NCBI GenBank assembly: GCA_017399485.1 | Contig: JAFQCA010000003.1 | Location: 1 to 53,115 of the forward strand | Direction of reading: 5' to 3' | DNA: 53,115 nucleotides | Source of the DNA: Alistipes sp. | GTDB taxonomy: Bacteria; Bacteroidota; Bacteroidia; Bacteroidales; Rikenellaceae | In this document: in pieces, positions 45,256-53,115 of the stretch | Layout: each line of letters opens with the position of its first letter | How positions within the stretch are numbered: the stretch's first letter is position 1 | Position numbers and translations under genes: made by a program | Notes under the pieces: generated by a model | The model's database searches: none | Told to the model about the DNA's origin: nothing | Seen by the model: the letters and a program-made list of their open reading frames with translations, nothing else

Positions 45256-46797
45256 CTACTTATTACTTTCGTTGGGTTGTACTTCCGAACCCGGAGCCTC
45301 AATCTCGTGCTGGGGAATAGGCCACACAAACAACGGATTGTCGGCTGCAATGTGCAACGAACTACCCTCCTCCAAGGAGTTACTTTGGGGTGTACGAGTA
45401 AAGCCCTCGCCATTGTTATAGAGTTTGCCCCAACGCTTCAAATCATTCAAACGAAAACCCTCCATAAAGAGTTCACGCACACGCTCATCGGATATGGTTT
45501 GTAAATAATTACCCTCATTAACCGTGATAGCACCTCCCGAAGAGAAACGGCTCTCGCGAAGTGTCGAAAGGTCCTTCGAAGCGGCAGAGAAGTTGGGATT
45601 CTCCTGACGGCAATAGGCCTCGGCGCGAATCAAATACTGCTCGGCCAGACGGAACGGCTTGGGCATTGAAACGTGATATATCAGTGCCGAAGATATAAAC
45701 TCCTGATTACCGTAATATTTCACCAACAAAGGCCACGTCAGATTATGGTCATACCCCGTAGTGAAGTTAGCGAAATATGCTCCATAGCGTCTATCCGATG
45801 CCGAATATAGATTCAACACCCACTGCGCCGGCACATAATCGGGGTAGTAATAGGTATAATCGTTATTGAAATTCAAGAAGTGCTGACCTAACGCTCCGCC
45901 ATAAGAGGTAGTAGTAAAGCCCACACGCCATATAATCTCGGTAGCCAAATCATACTGCCACATATAGTCGAAATAGGTCATCGTAGAGGTGTAGTATGCA
46001 GAGGCCGACGAGAGCGAATACTCGCGGTATTTATGGTCAATCACTTTTGAGGAATACTCTATGGCGGCATCCCAATCCTGCATATTCAACGACACACGTG
46101 CGTGCAGGGCATAGGCTACGCTCTTGGTTATAAACACCGAACTGTAGGCATCGTTATCCTCATCCAGGATATCTTCGGCCATCGCCAAATCCTCCAGCAC
46201 AAAATCATAGGAGTCTTTTAACGAGGCACGGCGTGCCGGTTCCTTCTCGGAATATCTCTTACGAATTACTACACCCAACTCCTGCTCGGCAGTCGCAGGG
46301 TTATAAGCCTTACAGAAGTTTTTCAATAGTTCTGAATAGGCCAATGCTCTTATGGTATATACCTCACCCGTATATTGTTCCAATATGCCGATACGCTCAT
46401 CGTCGGTCTGCATATCCATAACAGAGTCGATACGTTCAAGGTAGAAGTTACAATTCGATATAACGCTATACAGAGCCGCATAAACCGACTCTATCTCAGC
46501 ATTTGTCGGACGTATATCCCACTGCCAGAACGTACCGAAGGTGTTGGTATAGCCATCTACGGCATACACCAAATCGGCCTGGATATCGGGCAACAACGTG
46601 AGATAACCACTAAACAGAGCATTACTCTTAAGCAGCGCATATATACCCGTTAAAGTTTGCTCGGCATCGGCAAATGATTTCATAGCCTCATCTTCGGGGA
46701 TAGCCGACTCAGGCTCCTTATCGAGACACGACGTGATGACCGACATTATCATTAAGCCTACAACCGCTAATTTTATATTATATAACAGATTTTTCAT
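45256..46797 (-). CDS. susD: RagB/SusD family nutrient-uptake lipoprotein
   Basis: 513 residues with lipobox VITSC. The SusD fold is TPR-rich, with the N-terminal IYALLKSNALFSGYLTLLPD, a middle AYALHARVSLNMQDWDAAIEY helical repeat and a C-terminal RESRFSSGG ... LFMEGFRLNDLKRWG segment that is diagnostic. SusD caps the SusC barrel and delivers ligand. It starts 6 bases after the SusC stop. The gene symbol is by family only; the ligand is unknown. Confidence 0.95.
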   Translation of the reverse strand: MKNLLYNIKLAVVGLMIMSVITSCLDKEPESAIPEDEAMKSFADAEQTLTGIYALLKSNALFSGYLTLLPDIQADLVYAVDGYTNTFGTFWQWDIRPTNAEIESVYAALYSVISNCNFYLERIDSVMDMQTDDERIGILEQYTGEVYTIRALAYSELLKNFCKAYNPATAEQELGVVIRKRYSEKEPARRASLKDSYDFVLEDLAMAEDILDEDNDAYSSVFITKSVAYALHARVSLNMQDWDAAIEYSSKVIDHKYREYSLSSASAYYTSTMTYFDYMWQYDLATEIIWRVGFTTTSYGGALGQHFLNFNNDYTYYYPDYVPAQWVLNLYSASDRRYGAYFANFTTGYDHNLTWPLLVKYYGNQEFISSALIYHVSMPKPFRLAEQYLIRAEAYCRQENPNFSAASKDLSTLRESRFSSGGAITVNEGNYLQTISDERVRELFMEGFRLNDLKRWGKLYNNGEGFTRTPQSNSLEEGSSLHIAADNPLFVWPIPQHEIEAPGSEVQPNESNK

Positions 46798-46803
46798 AGC
46801 GCA

Positions 46804-49752
46804 TTAGAATGTTAAATCAAGACCAAATGTGAACTGACGCGACATAGGATATTGTGCCGCATAGATGTTGGCGGTACCTTCGGGGTCCAAGCCCGAAAAC
46901 TTCGAGAAGGTAAGCAGATTCTGTGCTTGAGCATAGATTCTAATACCGCTGAAGAGTCGCGTCTTTTTCAGCACGTCACTCGGTAAAGAGTAACTCAACA
47001 TCACATTTTTCAGTCGCAAGAATGAAGCATCCTCCAACAGACGGCTATCAAACTCGGTATATTCGCCGTGACGCGGTATATCGGTCACATCACCCGGTTG
47101 TTTCCAGCGATTGAGCAGACGTGCCGACTGGTTATAAGAGGCAAAACGACCATTCGACTCATCAAAATAACGGTCATTATTTATCATCCACCTATCGGCA
47201 ACCCAACTGAACTGTGTGCTCAACGCCAAACCTTTCCAACTCAAGGCCGTACCAAATCCGCCCTGCCACGGCGCGTAGTAACTCTTGCCGACAAGTACCT
47301 TATCCTCATCACGCAGCACGTTAGTCAATTCACCATTCTTATCATACCACAACGCATCTCCGTTAGCAGAATTAACACCGGCATAGCGGTTTATATAGAA
47401 CTCGCCCAAAGGATGGCCTACAACCAATTTTGTATTGGTATTTGAGCGTTCATACTCCTTGACACCATTGTACAACTCGACAATCTCGTTATGGTTATAC
47501 GACACATTGGCATTGACCGACCAGTTAAAATTTTTGGTAGCGACGATTGTCGCATTGAGATTCAACTCTGCACCAGCGTTTACCATCACACCGACATTAT
47601 CCCAATAGTAGCCATAACCCGTTGTCGAGTAGGGAGCAGGCACCTCCATCAACATATCGGACGTACGCTTATAATAGAGTTCCAAATCAGCATTTAGTCT
47701 ATTCCAGAATCCTGCGTGGATAGCGAAGTTCGTAGTCCACGGCTTCTCCCATCCGAGATTCTCATTACCCGGTTGCATCAACGCGACTCCCGCATCACCC
47801 ACATAATCCAATCCTCCACCGACAAGAGCCAGATGCTCATAATTGGGAATTGACGAATTGCCCGACGTACCTGTCGAGAGCGATAGTTGAGCCGTCGTAA
47901 GCCACTTAGGAGCCGACTGCATAAACACTTCGTTACGCATATCCCACATAAAACCAACTGACCAGAATGCGGCCCAGCGACGTGATTTACCAAAACGCGA
48001 CGAGCCATCGGTTCGAATCGACGCCTCCACAAAGTAGGTATTACGATAGTTATACTCTCCGCGAGAGAAGAATGACAAGAAACCATAGTCAGAATCTGTC
48101 GTATCGCTCCACGACGTTGCTCGCGTTCCTGTCGATATATTGGTCAGGCGGTCATTATTCTGACCCTTTGTCATCAGGCTGAATGCCTCATAATGATAAT
48201 CCACACCCTCGTGACCGAGCATAAAGTTGAACGAATGGTCGCCATCGAGATTAAAACGGTAGTTTGCCGTATTGGTTACCGTCAAGGTATGGCCATCGGT
48301 AGAGGAGCGCGACGCAGAGCCTTGTCCCTGATTGGGGGCATAACTCGGATACGACACGCCAAAGCCCGTAGTATGAGAGTAATCCACACCCAACTGCGAA
48401 CGCAACGTAAGACCTTCGACAGGCGTTGCCTCGGCATATATCGTAGATATAAGTTTATACTTCTTATACGTTACAGGATTATTTTTGAGCCACTCCAGAG
48501 GATTCTGGCCATTACCCTTCCACGTACCATCGTTTATGGATGCCAACCCACCATCGGCACGATAGGGATTCCAATACGGCATCATAAAACGTGCTGCCGA
48601 GATAGGTGTCACCAGCGTATAGGCTCCTTCATCGGCCTGCTGGATATTCTGGAAGTTAAGCATAGTGTTACTACCCACCTTCAACCACTCGGCGGCCTTA
48701 CGGTCAAAATTGGCTCGCAATGAATAACGCTCAAACATTGAGCCTAAGGCAGTACCATCCTGACTATAATACCCTCCTGAGAGATAATAACTACTCTTAT
48801 CGTCAGCCCCCGATATAGCCACTTCGTGGCTTTGCAACAGAGCCGATGAGTTAAAAACCTGCTCCATCCAATTCACATCGATTTGGCTTAACACATTATA
48901 GTTCTGCCCCTCGGTCATTCCAATCTCCTTCTCATAGGCAATGCGCTCTGCGGTATTCATCAAATCCCACTTACCGCTGGCCACCTGCGAGAAACCCATC
49001 TGCATACGATACTCTATTTTGGGACGCTCGGCTCGACGACCTCGCTTGGTCGTGATAACAATAACGCCATTGGCGGCACGCGCTCCATAGATTGATGTTG
49101 AAGAGGCATCCTTCAGCACCGACAAAGACTCTATATCGGCTGGATTGATAGTATTAAAATCGCTACTTGATATGGGCACTCCATCGAGGATGTACAATGG
49201 AGCCGTACCCGAATTGATAGAATTGGTTCCGCGAATAGTCATCACAGCCGAGGCACTCGGCTCTCCCGTATTGGATAGTACGGTGAGTCCCGCAACCTGA
49301 CCTTGCAGCGCTTGGTCGAAGGCGGCTGTAGGAGTAGACTCTATCTTCTCGGTCTTTACACTCGCAACAGAGCCCGCCACAGTACCCTTCTTACGCGTAC
49401 CATAAGCAATTACAACCACATCGTCGATAGACTCGCTATCGGTAGTCATCTCGACATTGTATTCTGCGCTTTTCGCACCTTTTGGCACACGCCACTCGAC
49501 ACTCTTGAAACCCAGATACGAAAAAGTGAGCAGACTACCCGCCTTGACATTGATGCTATATTTCCCGTCAATATCCGTAGCGACGCCTTGCATATCCTCT
49601 GTCACTACCGAGACTCCAATTAAGGGTTGTTTATCATCTGCCGAGGTGATTACACCACTAACTGCCACCATTGTCTGTTGTGCGTGAAGCACAGTAAGAC
49701 AACACAACGTAAAAATTAAACTGAAAAACAGTTTGCAACTATTTATTCTCAT
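46804..49752 (-). CDS. susC: SusC/RagA family TonB-linked outer-membrane transporter
   Basis: 982 residues from the ATG at 49752; a start 6 codons upstream would overlap the promoter. A signal peptide ends at VLHAQQ. A CarboxypepD_reg-like domain (about 30-110, GVITSADDKQPLIGVSV) precedes the TonB box region (DDVVVIAYGTRKK), the plug with GTNSINSGTAPLYILDGVP and IYGARAANGVIVITTKRG, and a barrel ending in FTFGLDLTF. There is no STN domain, so signalling to an anti-sigma factor is not expected. It imports ligand with SusD using TonB energy. The downstream protease and LRR genes suggest a peptide ligand; this is inference. Confidence 0.96.
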   Translation of the reverse strand: MRINSCKLFFSLIFTLCCLTVLHAQQTMVAVSGVITSADDKQPLIGVSVVTEDMQGVATDIDGKYSINVKAGSLLTFSYLGFKSVEWRVPKGAKSAEYNVEMTTDSESIDDVVVIAYGTRKKGTVAGSVASVKTEKIESTPTAAFDQALQGQVAGLTVLSNTGEPSASAVMTIRGTNSINSGTAPLYILDGVPISSSDFNTINPADIESLSVLKDASSTSIYGARAANGVIVITTKRGRRAERPKIEYRMQMGFSQVASGKWDLMNTAERIAYEKEIGMTEGQNYNVLSQIDVNWMEQVFNSSALLQSHEVAISGADDKSSYYLSGGYYSQDGTALGSMFERYSLRANFDRKAAEWLKVGSNTMLNFQNIQQADEGAYTLVTPISAARFMMPYWNPYRADGGLASINDGTWKGNGQNPLEWLKNNPVTYKKYKLISTIYAEATPVEGLTLRSQLGVDYSHTTGFGVSYPSYAPNQGQGSASRSSTDGHTLTVTNTANYRFNLDGDHSFNFMLGHEGVDYHYEAFSLMTKGQNNDRLTNISTGTRATSWSDTTDSDYGFLSFFSRGEYNYRNTYFVEASIRTDGSSRFGKSRRWAAFWSVGFMWDMRNEVFMQSAPKWLTTAQLSLSTGTSGNSSIPNYEHLALVGGGLDYVGDAGVALMQPGNENLGWEKPWTTNFAIHAGFWNRLNADLELYYKRTSDMLMEVPAPYSTTGYGYYWDNVGVMVNAGAELNLNATIVATKNFNWSVNANVSYNHNEIVELYNGVKEYERSNTNTKLVVGHPLGEFYINRYAGVNSANGDALWYDKNGELTNVLRDEDKVLVGKSYYAPWQGGFGTALSWKGLALSTQFSWVADRWMINNDRYFDESNGRFASYNQSARLLNRWKQPGDVTDIPRHGEYTEFDSRLLEDASFLRLKNVMLSYSLPSDVLKKTRLFSGIRIYAQAQNLLTFSKFSGLDPEGTANIYAAQYPMSRQFTFGLDLTF

Positions 49753-49758
49753 AATGCG

Positions 49759-49790
49759 CAAAAATAACACAATATGGCAAACATTACAAA
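49759..49790 (-). promoter_or_regulatory. SusC promoter with near-leaderless start
   Basis: On the minus strand TTTG (49790-49787), a 20-base spacer and TATTTTTG (49766-49759) fit the Bacteroidetes consensus in both boxes. The -7 box ends only 6 bases before the ATG at 49752, so the transcript should start at or within a few bases of the start codon. Confidence 0.65.
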
Positions 49791-49904
49791 CTTTTTATTA
49801 CGTTTTTATTATATATGGTGTTTCACCTGCGATTTAGCAACACATTTCACACAAAACTCAAACCAAAATACGGCATATTCGGTATGCGATATTTGGTATA
49901 AAAT

Positions 49905-49940
49905 AATACCGTAAGACCAAATAAATCTTACGGTATTTTC
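49905..49940. terminator. bidirectional terminator between the SusC and gadC genes
   Basis: AATACCGTAAGA (49905-49916) and TCTTACGGTATT (49926-49937) are perfect complements with T-rich flanks. Its main client is minus-strand gadC, whose stop is 30 bases away. A small GCATA/TATGC inverted repeat lies at 49873-49887. No gene is seen in 49791-49904. Confidence 0.7.
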
Positions 49941-49969
49941 GTTATAATTTCATCTCGCAAAAACAAGTT

Positions 49970-51439
49970 TTATTCACTCTTCTCTTCCCAATGGAACGGA
50001 GCAAATTCGGTATTCTTATCACGCCACGAAGGCTTACGCATTGCATATATTATAAACGGTATAACCACCATCACCACACAACCTATAATCAGCACCGAAT
50101 ACCACACTGTGTGGCTTCCTGTAGAGATTTGTCCCGGAGGAACAAAACTTAAAATAAAGGCCAGCAACGAGCCTCCGAAACCCAATATGCCCAATAGCCA
50201 CATTAGTCCGTTACCCTTACCCAAACGGAATGGGCGGGGTGTCGATTTCATCTTGTAGCGCAGCGTTATGGCGGCAGCAAACATAAGCATATACATAATC
50301 AGATATAGCAGAATGGTAAGTTGCGACAAAATCTGATAGAACGATTGCACAGAAGGCATTACCACAAACAGCAACGACAACAACGTAACGATTCCGCCCT
50401 GCACAAGCAGGATATTACGCTGCACACCCAATTTATTGGTACGCTGAAAGAAGGGAGGCAGATAACCCGCCTTGCCGACCATAAAGATACCCTTCGAAGG
50501 TCCTGCAACCCACGTCAGCACGCCCGCCAAGACTCCAAACATCAGCGCAATGGCTATAATCGGCCCTGCCCACGAGAGATGGAAATGACGGAAATAGTTG
50601 TCAAAGCCTATAAGCAGCGACTGTGTAAGGCTTATATCCTTTGACGGGATTATAAAGCCCAACGAGAATGTTCCCAAGATAAAAATCAGCACTGTCACAA
50701 TCGAGCCTATAACAATGGCTTTGGGATAGTTACGCGAGGGATTATTGACATCCATCACGTGGACACCCATCATCTCCATACCCGCATAAAACAGAAATAT
50801 ACTACTCGCCAAAACCAGATTATCCAATTTGGTCAAATCGGGGAAAAATCCTTGCGACATATCCATATTATTATGGCCGCCCGTTGCAATGTAGACTATA
50901 CCTAGAACAATCAGCAATGCCGCAGGTATAATAGTACCTATCATACCGCCCCACTTACTGATTTTACCCACCCAGTTCAGGCCTCGCATCGCTATAAATG
51001 TCGCTACCCAATAGATAGCCAGCACAACCACCAGCGTAAACATTTTATTCGAAGCAAGCGCAGCATCGTGAGTGTCATTAGTACCTATAAAGGCTATCGA
51101 CACTGCGCCAAAAGTTAATACCGTAGGATACCAAATCGTCGATTCAATCCACTGCAACCATATCGCCAGAAAACCGACACGCGGACCGTAAGCCTCGCCA
51201 ACCCAGCGAAACACACCACCCTGCTTATCGGAGAACATAGCCGCCAACTCCGCTGCAACCATAGCCGTCGGAATCAAGAAAACAATTGCGGCAAATAGAT
51301 AATAGAATGCCGATGAAAGCCCGTAAACAGCCTCTGCGGGCAAACCTCTAAGACTCACCACCGCTGTCACGTTCATAATGGCAAGCGTCATCACGCTCAA
51401 CTTAAATCCCGTTGTTTTTGTAACACTTTTTTCTGCCAT
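49970..51439 (-). CDS. gadC: glutamate:GABA antiporter GadC
   Basis: 489-residue APC-family transporter with about 12 membrane helices. The N-terminal helix region (FKLSVMTLAIMNVTAVVSLRGLP) and GGVFRWVGEAYGPRVGFLAIW correspond to the GadC/GadC-like branch. A hydrophilic C-terminal tail (after residue 465) may act as the pH-dependent plug known for E. coli GadC. It exchanges external glutamate for internal GABA, completing the proton-consuming cycle started by the decarboxylase. It follows gadB by 100 bases, with a hairpin between. Confidence 0.88.
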   Translation of the reverse strand: MAEKSVTKTTGFKLSVMTLAIMNVTAVVSLRGLPAEAVYGLSSAFYYLFAAIVFLIPTAMVAAELAAMFSDKQGGVFRWVGEAYGPRVGFLAIWLQWIESTIWYPTVLTFGAVSIAFIGTNDTHDAALASNKMFTLVVVLAIYWVATFIAMRGLNWVGKISKWGGMIGTIIPAALLIVLGIVYIATGGHNNMDMSQGFFPDLTKLDNLVLASSIFLFYAGMEMMGVHVMDVNNPSRNYPKAIVIGSIVTVLIFILGTFSLGFIIPSKDISLTQSLLIGFDNYFRHFHLSWAGPIIAIALMFGVLAGVLTWVAGPSKGIFMVGKAGYLPPFFQRTNKLGVQRNILLVQGGIVTLLSLLFVVMPSVQSFYQILSQLTILLYLIMYMLMFAAAITLRYKMKSTPRPFRLGKGNGLMWLLGILGFGGSLLAFILSFVPPGQISTGSHTVWYSVLIIGCVVMVVIPFIIYAMRKPSWRDKNTEFAPFHWEEKSE

Positions 51440-51490
51440 AGAATTTTCTATTTTTTGTTAAACATCACTTAACCCAAAGCAAAATACAAA

Positions 51491-51526
51491 AGCACTTTGG
51501 AGGGCAGATGCCATCTCCAAAGCGCT
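51491..51526 (-). terminator. hairpin between gadB and gadC
   Basis: On the minus strand AGCGCTTTGGAG pairs with CTCCAAAGTGCT, the one imperfect position being a G-U wobble in RNA. An inner GGC/GCC stem stacks on it, and TTTGTATTTT follows. It could end gadB transcripts or attenuate gadC. Confidence 0.65.
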
Positions 51527-51539
51527 ATATGATAAATGA

Positions 51540-52955
51540 TTAATGTGTATATACACGACCTTTATGTTTCTGCTGTTTCTGACAGGCTATACGCGAAGGC
51601 GTGGGATACTCCAACTTCTCCAACTCGGCAACAGCATTGATTATATCGCCAATCAACATATCGGCCATATCGCGCGACATACCTTGACGTACAACCACTC
51701 GCATAACAACCATATCCTCAATATCTTTCGGCATCGTGTATGCCGGCACCATCCAACCGCTCTGCATCAATCGGTCCTGAAGGTCAAAGAGTGTCCACTT
51801 CGCACTCTTCTCATACTCTGGTTTCAGACACCATATAAACAGAGGATTATCCAACTTTTTGGAGTAATTTTCGAAGCAATGCATCTGTCCTATAGCATCG
51901 TGGCAATAACGCGCTATCGCCATCGAGTTCTCGTGTATCTCCTTATAGCCCTCAAAGCCCAGACGAATAAAGTTGTAATATTGAGCAAGTATCTGCGCCG
52001 CAGGACGCGAGAAGTTCAAGCCCACCTGCGTGATGTTTGCACCGAGATAGTTTACACTGAACGACATCTCATTGGGCAATACGCTCTTATCGCGCCATAC
52101 CACCCAACCCAATCCCGGATATACCAAACCATATTTATGGCCCGATGTTGAGATTGACAATACCCATTTAAGGCGGAAATCCCACCTCTTTTCGGGATTC
52201 AAAAATGGCAAAATAAATCCACCCGATGCCGCATCGACGTGAATGGGAATATCATAACCCGTCTTTTTGTTATACACCTCAAGAGCATCGTTCAATCCCT
52301 CAATGTCGTCGTTCATACCCGTCCAAGTGACTCCCGCAATCGGTACTACGCAGATAGTATTTTCGTCGCACATCTTAATGGCCTCCTCAATATTGAGCGT
52401 AGGATTTTTATGCGTGATAGGCACCGTGCGCATCTCGATTTGCCACAACTGACAGAACTTCTCCCACACCACCTGATATGCCGAACTCATCACCAGATTA
52501 GGTTTATCACAGGGCTTGCCTGCCGCCTTACGCTTGTCGCGCCAACGCAACCACGCCGCCACGCCACCCAGCATACACGCCTCCGAAGAGCCTATGCCTA
52601 CGGCACCTGTTTTCCACTCACTCTTCTCGGGCGAGTGCCACAAATTGGCTACCATATTTATGCAGCGACCACACATAACAGCCACACGCGGATACTCCGT
52701 CTCGTCGATATAGTTGATACTCACCGCCTCATTCATCAGACGCGTAGCGTAATCGTCCATATATGTCGTAACAAAGGTTGCCAGATTCAGACGCGGTTGC
52801 GTCTGCGGAAAGGTCTCGTCCTTGACCATCTGATAGGCAATTTCAGGCGCTGTTTTATGCTTCGGAATCGACTCGGCGGGTGCTGATTGTTTCATCTCTG
52901 CCGAGCCAAATACGGCAGTCGCAATGTTCTCTTGTGTTTTAGTTTTTTGACTCAT
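51540..52955 (-). CDS. gadB: glutamate decarboxylase
   Basis: 471-residue pyridoxal-phosphate enzyme that turns glutamate into GABA and CO2, consuming a proton. The PLP lysine is Lys274 in SGHKYG, with HVDAASGGF (His239, Asp241) stacking and binding the cofactor nitrogen. VGIGSSEACMLGG near 120 binds the phosphate. The C-terminus ends in VYTH: a histidine at the extreme end recalls the E. coli GadB residue that blocks the active site at neutral pH. The acid-response role with gadC is well established in the family. The 160 bases to the right edge show no gene and no clear promoter box. Confidence 0.95.
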   Translation of the reverse strand: MSQKTKTQENIATAVFGSAEMKQSAPAESIPKHKTAPEIAYQMVKDETFPQTQPRLNLATFVTTYMDDYATRLMNEAVSINYIDETEYPRVAVMCGRCINMVANLWHSPEKSEWKTGAVGIGSSEACMLGGVAAWLRWRDKRKAAGKPCDKPNLVMSSAYQVVWEKFCQLWQIEMRTVPITHKNPTLNIEEAIKMCDENTICVVPIAGVTWTGMNDDIEGLNDALEVYNKKTGYDIPIHVDAASGGFILPFLNPEKRWDFRLKWVLSISTSGHKYGLVYPGLGWVVWRDKSVLPNEMSFSVNYLGANITQVGLNFSRPAAQILAQYYNFIRLGFEGYKEIHENSMAIARYCHDAIGQMHCFENYSKKLDNPLFIWCLKPEYEKSAKWTLFDLQDRLMQSGWMVPAYTMPKDIEDMVVMRVVVRQGMSRDMADMLIGDIINAVAELEKLEYPTPSRIACQKQQKHKGRVYTH

Positions 52956-53115
52956 AATAGATTAATTGTTAAGGATGAAAAAATATTTCCCTATTCATCT
53001 CACAAACTATGCCAAAACCCAACAACAAAATTTATATTGACGCGCAACAACAATACGAAAAATAAGATTATTAGAGTGATTTTGCACCTCATTTTTTTTA
53101 TTCAAAAAGGAATAT

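Noticed and set aside
49805..49825. GGTGTTTCACCTGCGA as a possible parS site
   Set aside because: Only the left half matches TGTTTCACGTGAAACA; it is not palindromic and lies far from parAB.

Overview
The window is chromosomal DNA from a member of the Bacteroidota, most likely Bacteroidales. The evidence is a SusC/SusD pair, BACON and DUF4458 lipoproteins, an OstA-like protein behind SurA, the order bamD-rpoZ-coaBC-recN, the order parA-parB-DUF5683-mltD, and promoters with the TAnnTTTG -7 box of this phylum. A glutamate decarboxylase/antiporter pair fits a gut or host-associated species. A Rikenellaceae/Alistipes-like origin is possible but cannot be settled from the sequence alone. I see no tRNA, rRNA or CRISPR array.

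Layout. (1) 1-301: the left edge carries the first 17 codons of a CxxC zinc-ribbon protein of the kind found beside integrases on Bacteroidetes mobile elements. It is followed by phased 10-bp repeats and an mnmE terminator. (2) 302-5993, minus strand: one probable operon, parA-parB-DUF5683-mltD-mnmE, for chromosome partition, envelope turnover and tRNA modification. (3) 6197-12940, plus strand: a secreted orphan protein, a CPBP membrane protease, and an envelope-biogenesis operon (SurA-like lipoprotein, SurA, OstA-like). (4) 13089-19263: a Gfo/Idh/MocA oxidoreductase, a cyclophilin with a phosphodiester glycosidase (minus strand), an L-threonine dehydrogenase, and a DUF5020 outer-membrane protein beside an NCS2 purine permease. 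(5) 19469-28971, plus strand: a six-gene glycan/galactose operon with two tandem GH2 enzymes, a lipoprotein aldose 1-epimerase, a six-hairpin glycosidase-like protein, galactokinase and an SGNH esterase. (6) 29165-34450, plus strand: bamD, rpoZ, coaBC and recN, then a GH88 lipoprotein. (7) 34518-49752, minus strand: SusC, SusD and two associated lipoproteins, a terminator, then two leucine-rich-repeat lipoproteins, a subtilisin-like lipoprotein protease, a DUF1573 protein and a lipocalin-like lipoprotein. (8) 49970-52955, minus strand: the gadC and gadB acid-resistance genes.

The least conventional part is region 7. It is a SusCD transport locus with no carbohydrate enzyme and with a cell-surface protease and LRR proteins downstream. 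This suggests capture of protein or peptide rather than glycan. The left edge is the other point of interest: mobile-element-type DNA lies directly beyond the 3' end of mnmE, a gene end used as an attachment site by SGI1-type integrative elements in other bacteria.
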